Of a stretch of 53,375 nucleotides of DNA, positions 40,401 through 48,931 are shown one piece after another. A program made the translations under genes and the position numbers. Positions within the stretch are counted from its first letter, which is position 1; the number at the start of each line of letters is the position of its first letter. The stretch is taken from contig DASTPP010000388.1 in assembly GCA_035762175.1 (NCBI GenBank), forward strand, positions 1 to 53,375, written 5' to 3'. Origin of the DNA: DASTPP01 sp035762175 (GTDB lineage Bacteria > Myxococcota_A > Polyangia > Polyangiales > Polyangiaceae). The notes under the pieces are model-generated. The model was not told where the DNA came from. It ran no database searches and saw nothing but the letters and a program-made list of their open reading frames with translations.

Positions 40401-41618
40401 ATGGCCCCGCGCGAGCGTAGCGCTGCGACGAGCACGAACCGAAATTCTCGGCCCCGCCCGGCCCCGGCCGCGCGCCGGGCGAAGGGGGCGCGCGCGCCGA
40501 CGCCCGAAAACGAGCCGCCCGCGCCGGGCGGCGACGAGGCGCGCCCGGCGAAAGGCCGCGCGGCCAAGGCGCGGCCGGCGGAAGGCCGCGCGGCCAAGGG
40601 GCGCCCGGCGCAGGCCCGGTCCGCCAAGGGGCGCCCGGCGCAGGACGGGTCGACCAAGGCGCGCTCGGGCAAGGCCCGGCCGGCCGAGGCGCGCTCGGGC
40701 AAGGCCCACCCGGGGTCGGCGCGCGTCCCGGCCGCCGCCCGGGGCGGGGGGCGGGGGGCGAGAGCGCCCGAGCTCGAGGGCGTGGCCGCCGCGGTCGCGA
40801 GCCCGTCGGCCAAGCGGCGCCGGCGCGCCCTCGTGCGGGCCCCCGGGCCGGAGGGCATACGCCCCGAAGCCCAGCCGCTCGCGGGCCCGACCCCGAGCGC
40901 TCCGCCGCACGTGCCGGCCGGGGCGCGCCCGGTCACCCTGACCATCGACATCGGGGGCACGGGCATCAAAGGCCTGCTGCTCGACCAGCGGGGCGGCCCC
41001 CTCGGCGAGCGCGTGCGCATCCTGACGCCGAAGCCCGCCGTGCCCGCGCGCGTCCTGCCCGTCATCGAAGAGATTTGCCAGAAGCTGCCAGGCTTCGACC
41101 GCGTCTCGGTGGGCTTCCCCGGGGTCGTGCAGGACAACACGATCAAGACCGCGCCCAACCTCCACGCGACCAAGTGGGCCGGCTTCGCGCTCGGCGAGGC
41201 CATCGAGGGGCTGACGGGCAAGCCCGCGCGCGTCATCAACGACGCGGGCGTGCAAGGCTACGGCGTCGTCGAGGGCCGCGGCGTCGAGATGGTGATCACC
41301 TTCGGCACGGGCATGGGCTGCGCGCTCTTTCTCGACGGGCGCTACGTGCCGAACCTCGAGCTCGGTCACCACCCGCTGCGCGACGGCAAGACGTACGAAG
41401 ATCTCGTCGGCGACGCCGAGCTGAAGCGCCTCGGCGAGCGCCGCTGGCTCACGCACGTGCGCGAAGTGGTCGAGCAGATCTTGCCCATCTGGAACCCCCG
41501 CCTCCTCTACCTGGGCGGCGGCAACGCGCGCCTCATTCGCGGCAAGCTGCCGCCCAACGTGCGCGTCGTCGAGAACGTCGCCGGCCTGCTCGGCGGCATC
41601 GCGCTCTGGCACGACTGA
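40401..41618 (+). CDS. ROK-family polyphosphate-glucokinase-like protein with basic tail
   Basis: About 405 aa. From residue 178 it is a sugar kinase: TLTIDIGGTGIKGLLLD phosphate loop, VSVGFPGVVQ, INDAGVQGYGVV, ITFGTGMGCALF and PNLELGHHPLRDGKTYEDLVG, which fits polyphosphate/ATP glucokinase (PpgK) more than zinc-type ROK kinases. The first 175 residues are Ala/Lys/Arg/Pro-rich repeats such as AKGRPAQARSAKGRPAQ, like a histone H1 tail, and may bind nucleic acid or polyphosphate. TAGGAG lies 10 bases upstream of the ATG. It diverges from rng. Confidence 0.85.
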   Translation: MAPRERSAATSTNRNSRPRPAPAARRAKGARAPTPENEPPAPGGDEARPAKGRAAKARPAEGRAAKGRPAQARSAKGRPAQDGSTKARSGKARPAEARSGKAHPGSARVPAAARGGGRGARAPELEGVAAAVASPSAKRRRRALVRAPGPEGIRPEAQPLAGPTPSAPPHVPAGARPVTLTIDIGGTGIKGLLLDQRGGPLGERVRILTPKPAVPARVLPVIEEICQKLPGFDRVSVGFPGVVQDNTIKTAPNLHATKWAGFALGEAIEGLTGKPARVINDAGVQGYGVVEGRGVEMVITFGTGMGCALFLDGRYVPNLELGHHPLRDGKTYEDLVGDAELKRLGERRWLTHVREVVEQILPIWNPRLLYLGGGNARLIRGKLPPNVRVVENVAGLLGGIALWHD

Positions 41619-41672
41619 GCGCGGCCGGCCGGCGGGGCCGAGCCGCGGCGGTCGGCCGCCGGCCCCCGGCGC

Positions 41673-42179
41673 TCAGGGCGGCGCGAGCGGCGAAGGGTCG
41701 ATGAAGACGCGGTAGTCGAAAAAGAGCCCGTCGCGGTACTTCACCACGTTCACGTACGGGACGCGCACCTGCCCGCCGTCGGCCAGGGTGTAAATCGCGG
41801 TCGCGTTGTAAACGAGCGCGTCGGGCGCGTCCCACACCTCGATCATCTCGTGCTCGAGCTTGGTGAACGCGCCGCCCGCGAAGAACCCGGCGAAGAAGCC
41901 GCGGATGTTCTCGCGCCCCGTCACCGCGGGGCGCGAGCCGATCTGCACCGTGCCCTGCGGGTGCCAGAGCTCGGCGAGGCCGTCGGCGTCGAGCGTCGCG
42001 TCGTAGACGAGCGTCCGGTCGTAAAGGGCCTTGCGGATCGGGTCGCTGATGGCGCGCGCCGACGCGACGGGGGCCGCGGCCTCCGGCGCGGGGGCGTCGT
42101 TGTCGGTCGAGTCGTCGCAGGCGAACGATGAGACGGTCAGCGCGACCGCCAAGATCGATTTGAGCCACGGTCGTTGCAT
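41673..42179 (-). CDS. SnoaL-like (NTF2-fold) lipoprotein
   Basis: A 168-aa protein with a lipobox VSSFAC (Cys 21) and an acidic/Ala linker. The rest is a SnoaL-like domain: IRKALYDRTLVYDATLDADGLAELWHPQGTV, then RENIRGFFAGFFAGG. NTF2-like folds bind small hydrophobic ligands or act as cyclases; no catalytic assignment is possible. The ATG at 42179 gives a good signal peptide. Confidence 0.75.
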   Translation of the reverse strand: MQRPWLKSILAVALTVSSFACDDSTDNDAPAPEAAAPVASARAISDPIRKALYDRTLVYDATLDADGLAELWHPQGTVQIGSRPAVTGRENIRGFFAGFFAGGAFTKLEHEMIEVWDAPDALVYNATAIYTLADGGQVRVPYVNVVKYRDGLFFDYRVFIDPSPLAPP

Positions 42180-42716
42180 CGGCGTTTTCTCCCTTGTTCG
42201 GCGCCCCGCGGGCGCGAGGCGCCGACGACATGAGGGTGGGGCCGGGGTCGCATCTTCACCAATTGATTGCGATGATAACGGCGGATTCGCGGCGCGAATG
42301 GCCCGGGCGCCCGCGCCGGCCGCGCGGCGGCCGCCGGGCGAAGCGGCCGGCGGGTGGCCAGGCCGGTCCGCGTGACCCTGCCTGGCCGCGCGATCGATCG
42401 CGCCGCGCGATCGCTTCGGCGGCCGACCACACCGCGCGGGGCTCACGCTCGACCTGCCCGCGGGGCCCCGAGGGCCCGTCGACGCGCCCTCGCGCGGCCC
42501 CGGCCCCCGCCGGGGCGGGGCGCCACCGACGGCGCGGGCGCCGCCTTCGGTCAAGACCTCCGCCCGGGCCGTGGCGTCGGGCCCGGCGTCGGCGTCGCCG
42601 AAGCGGCGTACAGGCGAGGCGCGTTCGGGGTTATAAGAAGAGCCCCTCGATGTCGGACATGGTTGCTATTCTGCGAGGCTGCGGGCGGCCGAACGGGCGC
42701 GAAGGCGGGGGGGGCG
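42180..42716. promoter_or_regulatory. Long divergent intergenic region
   Basis: No gene is convincing in these 537 bases between the SnoaL lipoprotein and the LysR gene. Two less GC-rich patches stand out: ACCAATTGATTGCGATGATA around 42257-42276, and TATAAGAAGAGCC near 42632 followed by GGTTGCTATTCTGC near 42661, which could be the lysR promoter or its own binding site. The middle is GC-rich without visible repeats. Confidence 0.4.
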
Positions 42717-43637
42717 ATGAGCTTCGCCGGTACTGATCTGAACCAGCTGCGCGTGCTCGACGCGCTCTTGTCCGAGCGCAGCGTCTCGCGCGCGGCGCGC
42801 CGCCTCGGCGTCACGCAGGCGGCGGCGAGCAACGCGCTGCGGCGGTTGCGCGAGACCGTCGGCGACCCGCTGCTCGTGCGCGCCGGGCGGCGCATGGTGC
42901 TCACGCCGCGCGCCGAGGCGCTCGCCGCGCCGGCGGCCGAGGTCATGCGCGCGGCCGCCCGGGTGCTCGCCCCCGAGGCCGCCTTCGACCCGGCCCGCGC
43001 CAGCACGACCTTTCGCGTCGCCACCTCCGACCACGTCGACGTGGTCCTCCTCTCGCGCGTCGAGGCGACGCTCGCGCGCGAGGCCCCGGGCGTCAACGTC
43101 CACGTGCTACCCTTCGGGCCGCGCGCCGACGACGATCTGCGCGACGGGCGCGTCGATCTGGTCATCGCGCCGGGGCGCGAGGGCCCGGCGGACGTCTCGT
43201 CCGAGCACCTCTTCGACGACCGGCTCGTGTGGGTGATGCGCGCGGGCCACGCGGCGGCCGCGGCGCCGGGTTCGCCCGAGGCCTTGGCGGCGTGGCGCCA
43301 CCTGCTCGTGTCGCCGCGCGGCCACTCGGGCGGCCCGGTCGACGCGGCGCTCGCCCGCCGCGGCCTGGCGCGCCGCGTCGCGCGCACGATGCCCCACTTC
43401 GGCACGGCGTTGCTGCTGATCGCCCGCTCCGACCTGGTCGCCGTCTTGCCGCTGCGCTTGGTGCGCTCGGTCGCGCCCGCGCTCGGCCTGATTTGGCGCC
43501 CGCTGCCCTTCGCGTTGCCCTCGGTGGCCATGGCCATGACGTGGCACCAGCGCGACGCGCGCGACGCGCGCCAGACCTACCTGCGCGACGTCACGCGCCG
43601 CACGGCCGCTTCGCTCGAGCCCTGCGAAGGCGATTGA
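42717..43637 (+). CDS. LysR-family transcriptional regulator
   Basis: A 306-aa regulator with the typical N-terminal winged helix (DLNQLRVLDALLSERSVSRAARRLGVTQAAASNALRRLRE pattern, residues 7-47) and a periplasmic-binding-like effector domain (RVATSDHVDVVLLSRV, DLVIAPGREGPADVSSEHLFDDRLVWV). It is of the NodD/PcpR-like subgroup with DPLLVR. The convergent oxidoreductase gene ends 2 bases after it. Targets are unknown, with the SnoaL lipoprotein gene across the divergent promoter a candidate. Confidence 0.92.
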   Translation: MSFAGTDLNQLRVLDALLSERSVSRAARRLGVTQAAASNALRRLRETVGDPLLVRAGRRMVLTPRAEALAAPAAEVMRAAARVLAPEAAFDPARASTTFRVATSDHVDVVLLSRVEATLAREAPGVNVHVLPFGPRADDDLRDGRVDLVIAPGREGPADVSSEHLFDDRLVWVMRAGHAAAAAPGSPEALAAWRHLLVSPRGHSGGPVDAALARRGLARRVARTMPHFGTALLLIARSDLVAVLPLRLVRSVAPALGLIWRPLPFALPSVAMAMTWHQRDARDARQTYLRDVTRRTAASLEPCEGD

Positions 43638-43639
43638 CG

Positions 43640-44668
43640 TCAGGCGCTTTCGGCGTTCGCCGTGCGCACGACCACCTTGCCGAGCACCGCCCCGGCCTCG
43701 GCGCGCCGGTACCCGGCCTCGATGTCGCGCAGGTCGAAGACGGCTTCGACGTGGGTGCGCAGCCGCCCGGCGCCCATCTCGGCGGACAGGTGGGCCAGGT
43801 CGGCCGCGCGCGGCGACGAGAGCAGGGCGCGGTACTTCTGCCGGCGAAAGAGGTTGGCGACCGTGTGGCCGAGCAGGCGCGCCGGGGTGGGGGCGGGGTC
43901 GACGTACGTCCCGCGGGGGCCCAGCACGCGCCGCGCCCGCTCGAAGCCCAGGCTCGTCGCGAGATCGAGCACGACGTCGTACGAGCCGCCCCGGTCGACG
44001 ACGTCGACCGCACGGTAGTCGAGCACCTCGTCGGCGCCCAGCTCGCGGGCGAGCGCGATGCCCCGGGCCGCGCAGGTGCCGGTCACCCGCGCGCCCATCG
44101 CCTTGGCGATCTGAATGGCCGCCAGGCCCATGCCGCCGGCGCAGCCGTTGATGAGCACGTGCTGGCCTCGCGCGACGCGCGCGACGTCGCGCAGGGCCTG
44201 CAGCGACGCGAGGGCGGTCACCGCCCCGGCGGCCTGCTCGGGGGGCACCGCGGGCGGGCGCCGCGCCAGATGGCTCGACGGCACGACGATGGCTTCGGCG
44301 AGCGCCCCGCCCCGCACGGTCGCCGCGAGCCCGAACACCTCGTCGCCGACCCGCCACGGCGAGGCGTCCGGCCCGACGGCGTCGATGATGCCGGCGAAGT
44401 CGCCCCCCGCCGACATCGGAAACGTCGAGCCCGACATCAGGCGCATCTGGCCGCGGCGGATCTTCCAGTCGATCGGGTTGATCGAGGCGGCTCGCACGCT
44501 CACGCGCACCTGGCCGTGACCCGGCGTGGGCTGCGGCACGCGCGCCAGCCGCAGGACCTCGGGGCCGCCGAATTTGTCGAACCGTACCGCCCACATCTCG
44601 TCCGACGCGGGCGCCCGGTGGGCCGCCCGCGCTTGCCGCTCTCGTTGCTCTGCCATCACGTCTTTCAT
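43640..44668 (-). CDS. Zinc-independent MDR-type NAD(P)H:quinone oxidoreductase
   Basis: A 342-aa medium-chain dehydrogenase/reductase. MWAVRFDKFGGPEVLRL and PGHGQVRVSVRAASINPIDWKIRRG are typical of quinone-oxidoreductase-like members; GDFAGIIDAVG and the Rossmann loop HVLINGCAGGMGLAAIQIAKAMGARV bind NADPH. No zinc ligands are seen. It reduces quinones or enals by family. The ATG at 44668 is used; an ATG four codons later is possible. The SDR gene ends 37 bases upstream on the same strand. Confidence 0.88.
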   Translation of the reverse strand: MKDVMAEQRERQARAAHRAPASDEMWAVRFDKFGGPEVLRLARVPQPTPGHGQVRVSVRAASINPIDWKIRRGQMRLMSGSTFPMSAGGDFAGIIDAVGPDASPWRVGDEVFGLAATVRGGALAEAIVVPSSHLARRPPAVPPEQAAGAVTALASLQALRDVARVARGQHVLINGCAGGMGLAAIQIAKAMGARVTGTCAARGIALARELGADEVLDYRAVDVVDRGGSYDVVLDLATSLGFERARRVLGPRGTYVDPAPTPARLLGHTVANLFRRQKYRALLSSPRAADLAHLSAEMGAGRLRTHVEAVFDLRDIEAGYRRAEAGAVLGKVVVRTANAESA

Positions 44669-44705
44669 GCCTCCGGAGTGCGCCGGCCGAGGCCGGTTCG
44701 AATCC

Positions 44706-45656
44706 TTATCGGTGTGGTGTCGACGTCGCCCCGACGTGCTCGGCCGCGGCGTCGCCCGGCCCCCGGTCCGCGGCGCGCGGGGGCGCGGGCGGGGAGTCGA
44801 AGTCGGTGGGCAGGCCGATCGCTTCCCACGCGTCGAGCTCGGCGCGGAGCTCGGCGAGCTTCTGCCGGGCCTTCTGGTACGCGTACGCCCCGAGCGGCAG
44901 CCGCAACGGCGGCGCCGGCAGGTCGACGACCTGCAAGATCGCCTCCGCGGCCCGCTCGGGGTCGCCCGGCTGGCGCCCCTCGACGTCGCTCAAGAAGTCT
45001 CGGAAGGCGCCGACCGTGCCGCGGTAGTCGTCGATCGAACGGGGCGCCCGCTCGAACTGCCCGCCCAGGAACCCGGTGCGGAAGGGGCCCGGTTCGATCA
45101 GCGTGACGTGCACGCCGAGCGGCGCGAGCTCGCCGCGCAGCGCCTCGGACGCGCCCTCGAGGGCGAATTTCGCGCCGCCGTAGGCCGAGAAGCCGAGCTC
45201 GTTGGCGAAGCCCGCGATGGCGCTCATGTTCACGATGTGCCCCCGCCTCTGCCGACGGAACGCGGGCAAGAGGGCGCGCGTGAGCGCCAGCGGCCCGAAG
45301 AATAGCGTCTCGAAGACGCGGCGAATCTGCGCCTCGTCGAGCTCCTCGAGGGCGCCGAGGACGCCCGCGCCGGCGTTGTTGACGAGGACGTCGATGCGGC
45401 CGAACGCGTCGAGCGCTTGCCGCGCCGCGGCCGAGACTTGCGCGGGCTCGGTGACGTCGAGGCGGAGCGCGCGCGCCTCGTCGGGGAAGGCCTGGCGCAA
45501 TGACTCCAGGGGCTCGACCCGCCGGGCCGCGGCGACGACCCGGTCGCCCCGCTCGAGCGCGCGCCGGGCGAGGGCGAGGCCGAGGCCCGACGAGGCGCCG
45601 GTGATGAACCAAACGCGAGCGGTCGCAGGTGCCATGGCGGTAGGCCCGGAGGTCAT
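44706..45656 (-). CDS. Short-chain dehydrogenase/reductase
   Basis: About 316 aa, classical SDR: VWFITGASSGLGLALARRAL binds NAD(P), VLVNNAGAG, the catalytic Ser in IVNMSAIAGF, and YGGAKFALEGASEAL (Y-x-x-x-K). EPGPFRTGF follows. The C-terminal 60 residues extend past the normal fold. The ATG at 45656 overlaps the stop of the upstream SnoaL-ABM gene (ATGA), which decides the start and suggests coupled translation; a second Met lies 7 codons later. Confidence 0.9.
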   Translation of the reverse strand: MTSGPTAMAPATARVWFITGASSGLGLALARRALERGDRVVAAARRVEPLESLRQAFPDEARALRLDVTEPAQVSAAARQALDAFGRIDVLVNNAGAGVLGALEELDEAQIRRVFETLFFGPLALTRALLPAFRRQRRGHIVNMSAIAGFANELGFSAYGGAKFALEGASEALRGELAPLGVHVTLIEPGPFRTGFLGGQFERAPRSIDDYRGTVGAFRDFLSDVEGRQPGDPERAAEAILQVVDLPAPPLRLPLGAYAYQKARQKLAELRAELDAWEAIGLPTDFDSPPAPPRAADRGPGDAAAEHVGATSTPHR

Positions 45657-46405
45657 TCGCGCGCGCCCGCGGCGGCCCGCGACCCGCCGGGCGCCAGAAT
45701 CTGCAGAGCCAGCCGGTAGGGCCGCGAGTCGAACCGAGCGCCGTGCAGGGCCGGGGGGCCGTCTTGCCGGCGCACCGAGGCGAGGAAGCGCTCGTAGTGC
45801 TCCAGGCTCTCCCAGTGGCCGATGTTGACGATGCGGCTCCCGTCGAGGCTCGCGTGCAGGTTCGTGGCCACGAAGCCGGGCGTGCCGAGCAACGTTTCGC
45901 GGTGCAGCCGCTCGATCGCGTCGATCGTGGCCTTCTGCTCCCGAGGCTCGACGTCGAAGGACACAATCACCGGCTGCCCGCCCCGATCGGGCGACAGGGT
46001 GAAGCCGGCCGGCGGGGGGGCCAACGCCGAGGCGTCGATGTGCACCTGGTACGAGCGAATCGCGTCGCCCGCGAGGCCGAGGGCGTTCATGTACGGGGCG
46101 CTGACGCGGCGCCCGTCGGCCAAGGTCCAGGTGACTTCGCCCTGCCAAGCGAGCGAGCCCTCGCCCGACCAGGCCGCGAGGAGCCGGTGCTCGAGGCCGG
46201 CCCCGAGCGAGCGAAAGAACCCGGCGCAACCCTCCTCGATGGCGCGTCGGCCGCGCAGGGGCGGGGCGTGCCCCAAGATGAAGACCCCGTCGTCGGCGAA
46301 CAACGAAGCGAAGAGCGCGGCGTCGCGGTTCGCGTCGGCCGCCAGCACGCGGCGGACGAGTGCCACGTGCTCGGGGTGGCGAAACAACGTTGTGAGCTCA
46401 CTCAT
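45653..46405 (-). CDS. Fusion of SnoaL-like and antibiotic-biosynthesis-monooxygenase domains
   Basis: A 250-aa protein. Residues 1 to about 125 form an NTF2/SnoaL-like domain (HVALVRRVLAADANRDAALFASLFADDGVF, MNALGLAGDAIRSY). Residues about 143-235 form an ABM dimeric ferredoxin-like domain (VIVSFDVEPREQKATIDAIERLHRETLLGTPGFVATNLHASLDGSRI with the HWESLEHYERFLAS end). The latter type degrades or oxidises small aromatic or reactive compounds. GAGGA precedes the ATG at 46405 by 8 bases. It is translationally coupled to the SDR gene. Confidence 0.82.
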   Translation of the reverse strand: MSELTTLFRHPEHVALVRRVLAADANRDAALFASLFADDGVFILGHAPPLRGRRAIEEGCAGFFRSLGAGLEHRLLAAWSGEGSLAWQGEVTWTLADGRRVSAPYMNALGLAGDAIRSYQVHIDASALAPPPAGFTLSPDRGGQPVIVSFDVEPREQKATIDAIERLHRETLLGTPGFVATNLHASLDGSRIVNIGHWESLEHYERFLASVRRQDGPPALHGARFDSRPYRLALQILAPGGSRAAAGARE

Positions 46406-46944
46406 GGTAGCGTCCTCTGGTGGGGGGCGAAAGGCGGCGGCGGGCCGCCCTCGGCGGCGCCAAGGCACGACCCGGTCGTCGGCGCGCGTCGCGCCGGCGC
46501 CGCCAAGGCACGACCGGGGCGCCGGCGCGCGTCGCGCCGTCGGCCCGTCGCGCTGCCCTACGAACGTGGCCCGCCGCAGAGGGGCCGGCAAATCAGGTCT
46601 TTGTATTCGAACGTATCACCCGGCTGAATGGTCGAGGCCGCTCTCTGGCAACGCCGGCGGCGCGCGCCCGGCCGCTCTGGCCGTTGCCGCGCGAGGGCCG
46701 GCACGGCCCCCCCCGAGGCCTCGTTGCTCGCCCCTCCGGGGGGCCCCGGCGCGTTGCGTGCGCCGGGGCAGCGCAGGCGGGCGACCTCGACGCTGAGCGC
46801 CGTCGGCGCGCCCGAGCCGAGGCGAAAGCACGTCGGCCGCGCCGCCGGCGCGAGCGGGTGCATGCGGCCGATGTGACGAACAAGGTCAGCCCCGCGGGGG
46901 CCGCCCCTTGCCCGCCCGGCCGCCGCCGCCTAAGGCACGGGGGC
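46406..46944. promoter_or_regulatory. Divergent intergenic region with a two-copy tandem repeat
   Basis: No gene is convincing in these 539 bases between the SnoaL-ABM and AraC genes. Two 40-bp copies (about 46456-46495 and 46499-46537) share GCCAAGGCACGACC and GGCGCGCGTCGCGCC. A less GC-rich stretch around 46588-46628 (CAGGTCTTTGTATTCGAACG) is the most likely promoter or regulator site. The adjacent AraC gene may control the region. Confidence 0.45.
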
Positions 46945-47406
46945 ATGGCGGTGCGGTTGGTCGAAGGGGCGACGCTGCGGCGGCTCAGCCGGGCGCGCGA
47001 GTTCATCGAAGCGAAGCACGCCGAGGCCATCACGCTCGAGGCCATGGCCGAGAGCGCGGGCCTCTCGCCCTTTCACTTCTTGCGCCTCTTTCGCGACGTC
47101 TTCGAGGAGACGCCGCACCGCTACCTGACGCGGGTCAGGCTCGCGCGGGCGAAGGCGCTGCTGGCGCGGGGCGCGTCGGTGACCGAGGCCTGCTTCGGCG
47201 TCGGCTTCTCGAGCGTGGGCTCGTTCAGCTCGCTCTTCGCGCGCGAGGTCGCCTGCTCGCCGAGCGCCTACCGGCGGGCGCTGCGCTACGCGGCCCCGGT
47301 GCCCGACGACCTCGCGACCCTCGTCATACCTTGCTGCTTTCTCGCCCGCTTCGCCGGCCGCGGCGCAACTTTCGAGAAGACCCGGGGCCCCGGCCTGACT
47401 ACCTGA
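46945..47406 (+). CDS. AraC-family transcriptional regulator (DNA-binding domain only)
   Basis: A 153-aa protein consisting mainly of the double helix-turn-helix of the AraC/XylS family: ITLEAMAESAGLSPFHFLRLFRDVFEETPHRYLTRVRL (first motif) and SVTEACFGVGFSSVGSFSSLFAREVACSPSAYRR (second). The usual ligand domain is missing. AAGGCACGGGG precedes the ATG at 46945. The VOC gene starts 53 bases downstream with its own ribosome site, and the pair is a likely operon. Confidence 0.88.
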   Translation: MAVRLVEGATLRRLSRAREFIEAKHAEAITLEAMAESAGLSPFHFLRLFRDVFEETPHRYLTRVRLARAKALLARGASVTEACFGVGFSSVGSFSSLFAREVACSPSAYRRALRYAAPVPDDLATLVIPCCFLARFAGRGATFEKTRGPGLTT

Positions 47407-47459
47407 AGGGCGAGGCGGCGGGGCCGCGCGCCCCCCCAAACGCCCGGAGGGTTCGGCCG

Positions 47460-47867
47460 ATGATTCAAAGGCTCTCGCACAGCTCGGTGTACGTGCTCGA
47501 TCAAGACGCGGCGAAGCAATTCTATACCGAAAAGCTCGGCTTCGAGGTGCGCAACGACGCGCGCCTCGGGGGGTTCCGGTGGCTGACGGTGAGCCCGAAG
47601 GGGCAGGCGAATTTCGAGCTCGTGCTGATGCCCTTGAACCCCGGCCCCATGATGGACGCCGAGACCGCCGCGACGCTGCGCGGCCTCGTCGAGCGGGGCA
47701 CCTTCGGCGGCGGCGTGCTCGAGACGGCCGACTGCCGCAAGACGTACGACGAGCTCAAGGCCAAGGGCGTCGAGTTCCTGAGCGAGCCGCAAGAGCGGCC
47801 CTACGGCGTCGAGGCCGTCCTGCGCGACGACTCGGGCAACTGGTTCAGCCTCACGCAGCGGCGCTGA
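47460..47867 (+). CDS. VOC-family (glyoxalase-like) protein
   Basis: A 135-aa single VOC domain: SHSSVYVLDQDAAKQFYTEKLGFEVRND, FELVLMPL, and the metal-binding end VLRDDSGNWFSL. It belongs to the group of small glyoxalase/bleomycin-resistance-like proteins found behind AraC regulators. GGAGG lies 9 bases before the ATG. Expression is probably linked to the AraC regulator. Confidence 0.9.
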   Translation: MIQRLSHSSVYVLDQDAAKQFYTEKLGFEVRNDARLGGFRWLTVSPKGQANFELVLMPLNPGPMMDAETAATLRGLVERGTFGGGVLETADCRKTYDELKAKGVEFLSEPQERPYGVEAVLRDDSGNWFSLTQRR

Positions 47868-48030
47868 GCGGCGAGGCCCCGCGGCGCCGGGCGGCGGCCG
47901 CGGCGCGCAAGGGGCGCGGGCGGCGTGCAATCGTTGCGCGCCCGGGCGCGCTCGAACCGTCATGCGGCCCGACGCCCCTCGGGGCGCGGGCGCTCGGGGG
48001 AGGCCGGCGGCGAGCCCCTTCGGGCTGCGT

Positions 48031-48165
48031 TCAGCCCGGCGCCCGCGGGGGGTAGGGGTGGCGCACGCCCCAGCGCGCGTAGGCGGCGACGAGCGCCGTG
48101 AACGCGATGCTGGCCAGCAAGATGATGCGGTCGAAGGTGTTGGCGTCGAGCGCGGTGGTATCCAT
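48031..48165 (-). CDS. Small single-helix membrane protein (44 aa)
   Basis: A 44-residue frame with one transmembrane helix (RIILLASIAFTALVAAYARW) between an acidic N-terminus (MDTTALDANTFD) and a basic, proline-rich end (VRHPYPPRAPG). GAGGT lies 7 bases before the ATG on the minus strand, a good ribosome site. No family is recognised. It lies alone in a gap between the VOC and lipoprotein genes. Confidence 0.55.
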   Translation of the reverse strand: MDTTALDANTFDRIILLASIAFTALVAAYARWGVRHPYPPRAPG

Positions 48166-48351
48166 GGTGTTACCTCGGGGGCGAGCCCCCGCCCCGCCCC
48201 CGGGCGCGAGGTCGGCCGTGGGGCGAAGGGCGGGGTGGTTGTTGCGAATAGAGAGCATCAAGCGTGCCACGCGCGGCTCGGGCTCGGCCTTCGCGGCGGC
48301 GACGGCGGGCTTCGTTGACAGGCCCGCGCCGGTCAGAAAGACTCGCGGCCG

Positions 48352-48921
48352 ATGCGCGCGTCCGCCGCTTGGCTTGCCCTCGCTCTGCTCTTGCCCGCCT
48401 GCGACAAGGGCGGCGCGGGCCCGGCCCCGAGCGGCTCGTCGACGGCGGCGGGGGCCGCGCCGCCCGGGCCCACGAGCTCGGGCTCGAGGGGCACGGGCCC
48501 GGCGCCCGCGGGCTCGGCCAGCTCGGCCGCCTCGGCCGCCGCGCGCGACGCGCTCGCGCGGGCGGTCGACGGGGCGGCGTTCAAGCCCTTCTTCCCCGCG
48601 CCCGGCCTCGACGGCACGACCGAGAAGGTCGAGCGCGCGCCGAAGGGCGGCGTGATGGAGGTCGTCTACAAGAAGGGCAAAGACGAGGTCGCGACGCTCG
48701 TCATCAGCGACACGGCGACCGACCCGCGGGTGCGCGACGACTACCAGGGGGCGACCGAGCGGGTCGGGGGCCACCCGCTCAAGACCTCGGGCTACTTCAA
48801 GTCGGCCCTCCTCGTCGCCGACCGCTACCAGGTGCAGATCACCTCGCCGCGGGTGAAGGCCGAGGGGCGCAAGGCGTGGCTCGAGAAGGTCGACCTGAAG
48901 GGCCTCGCCGCGCTCAAGTGA
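48352..48921 (+). CDS. Hypothetical lipoprotein
   Basis: A 189-aa protein with lipobox LLLPAC (Cys 17) and a Gly/Ser/Ala/Pro linker to about residue 65. The globular part (AFKPFFPAPGLDGTTEKVERAPKGG, EVATLVISDTATDPRVRDDY, YQVQITSP) has no known family. DUF6765 starts 10 bases after its stop, so they are probably one operon. Confidence 0.7.
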   Translation: MRASAAWLALALLLPACDKGGAGPAPSGSSTAAGAAPPGPTSSGSRGTGPAPAGSASSAASAAARDALARAVDGAAFKPFFPAPGLDGTTEKVERAPKGGVMEVVYKKGKDEVATLVISDTATDPRVRDDYQGATERVGGHPLKTSGYFKSALLVADRYQVQITSPRVKAEGRKAWLEKVDLKGLAALK

Positions 48922-48931
48922 GGCGCCGCCG

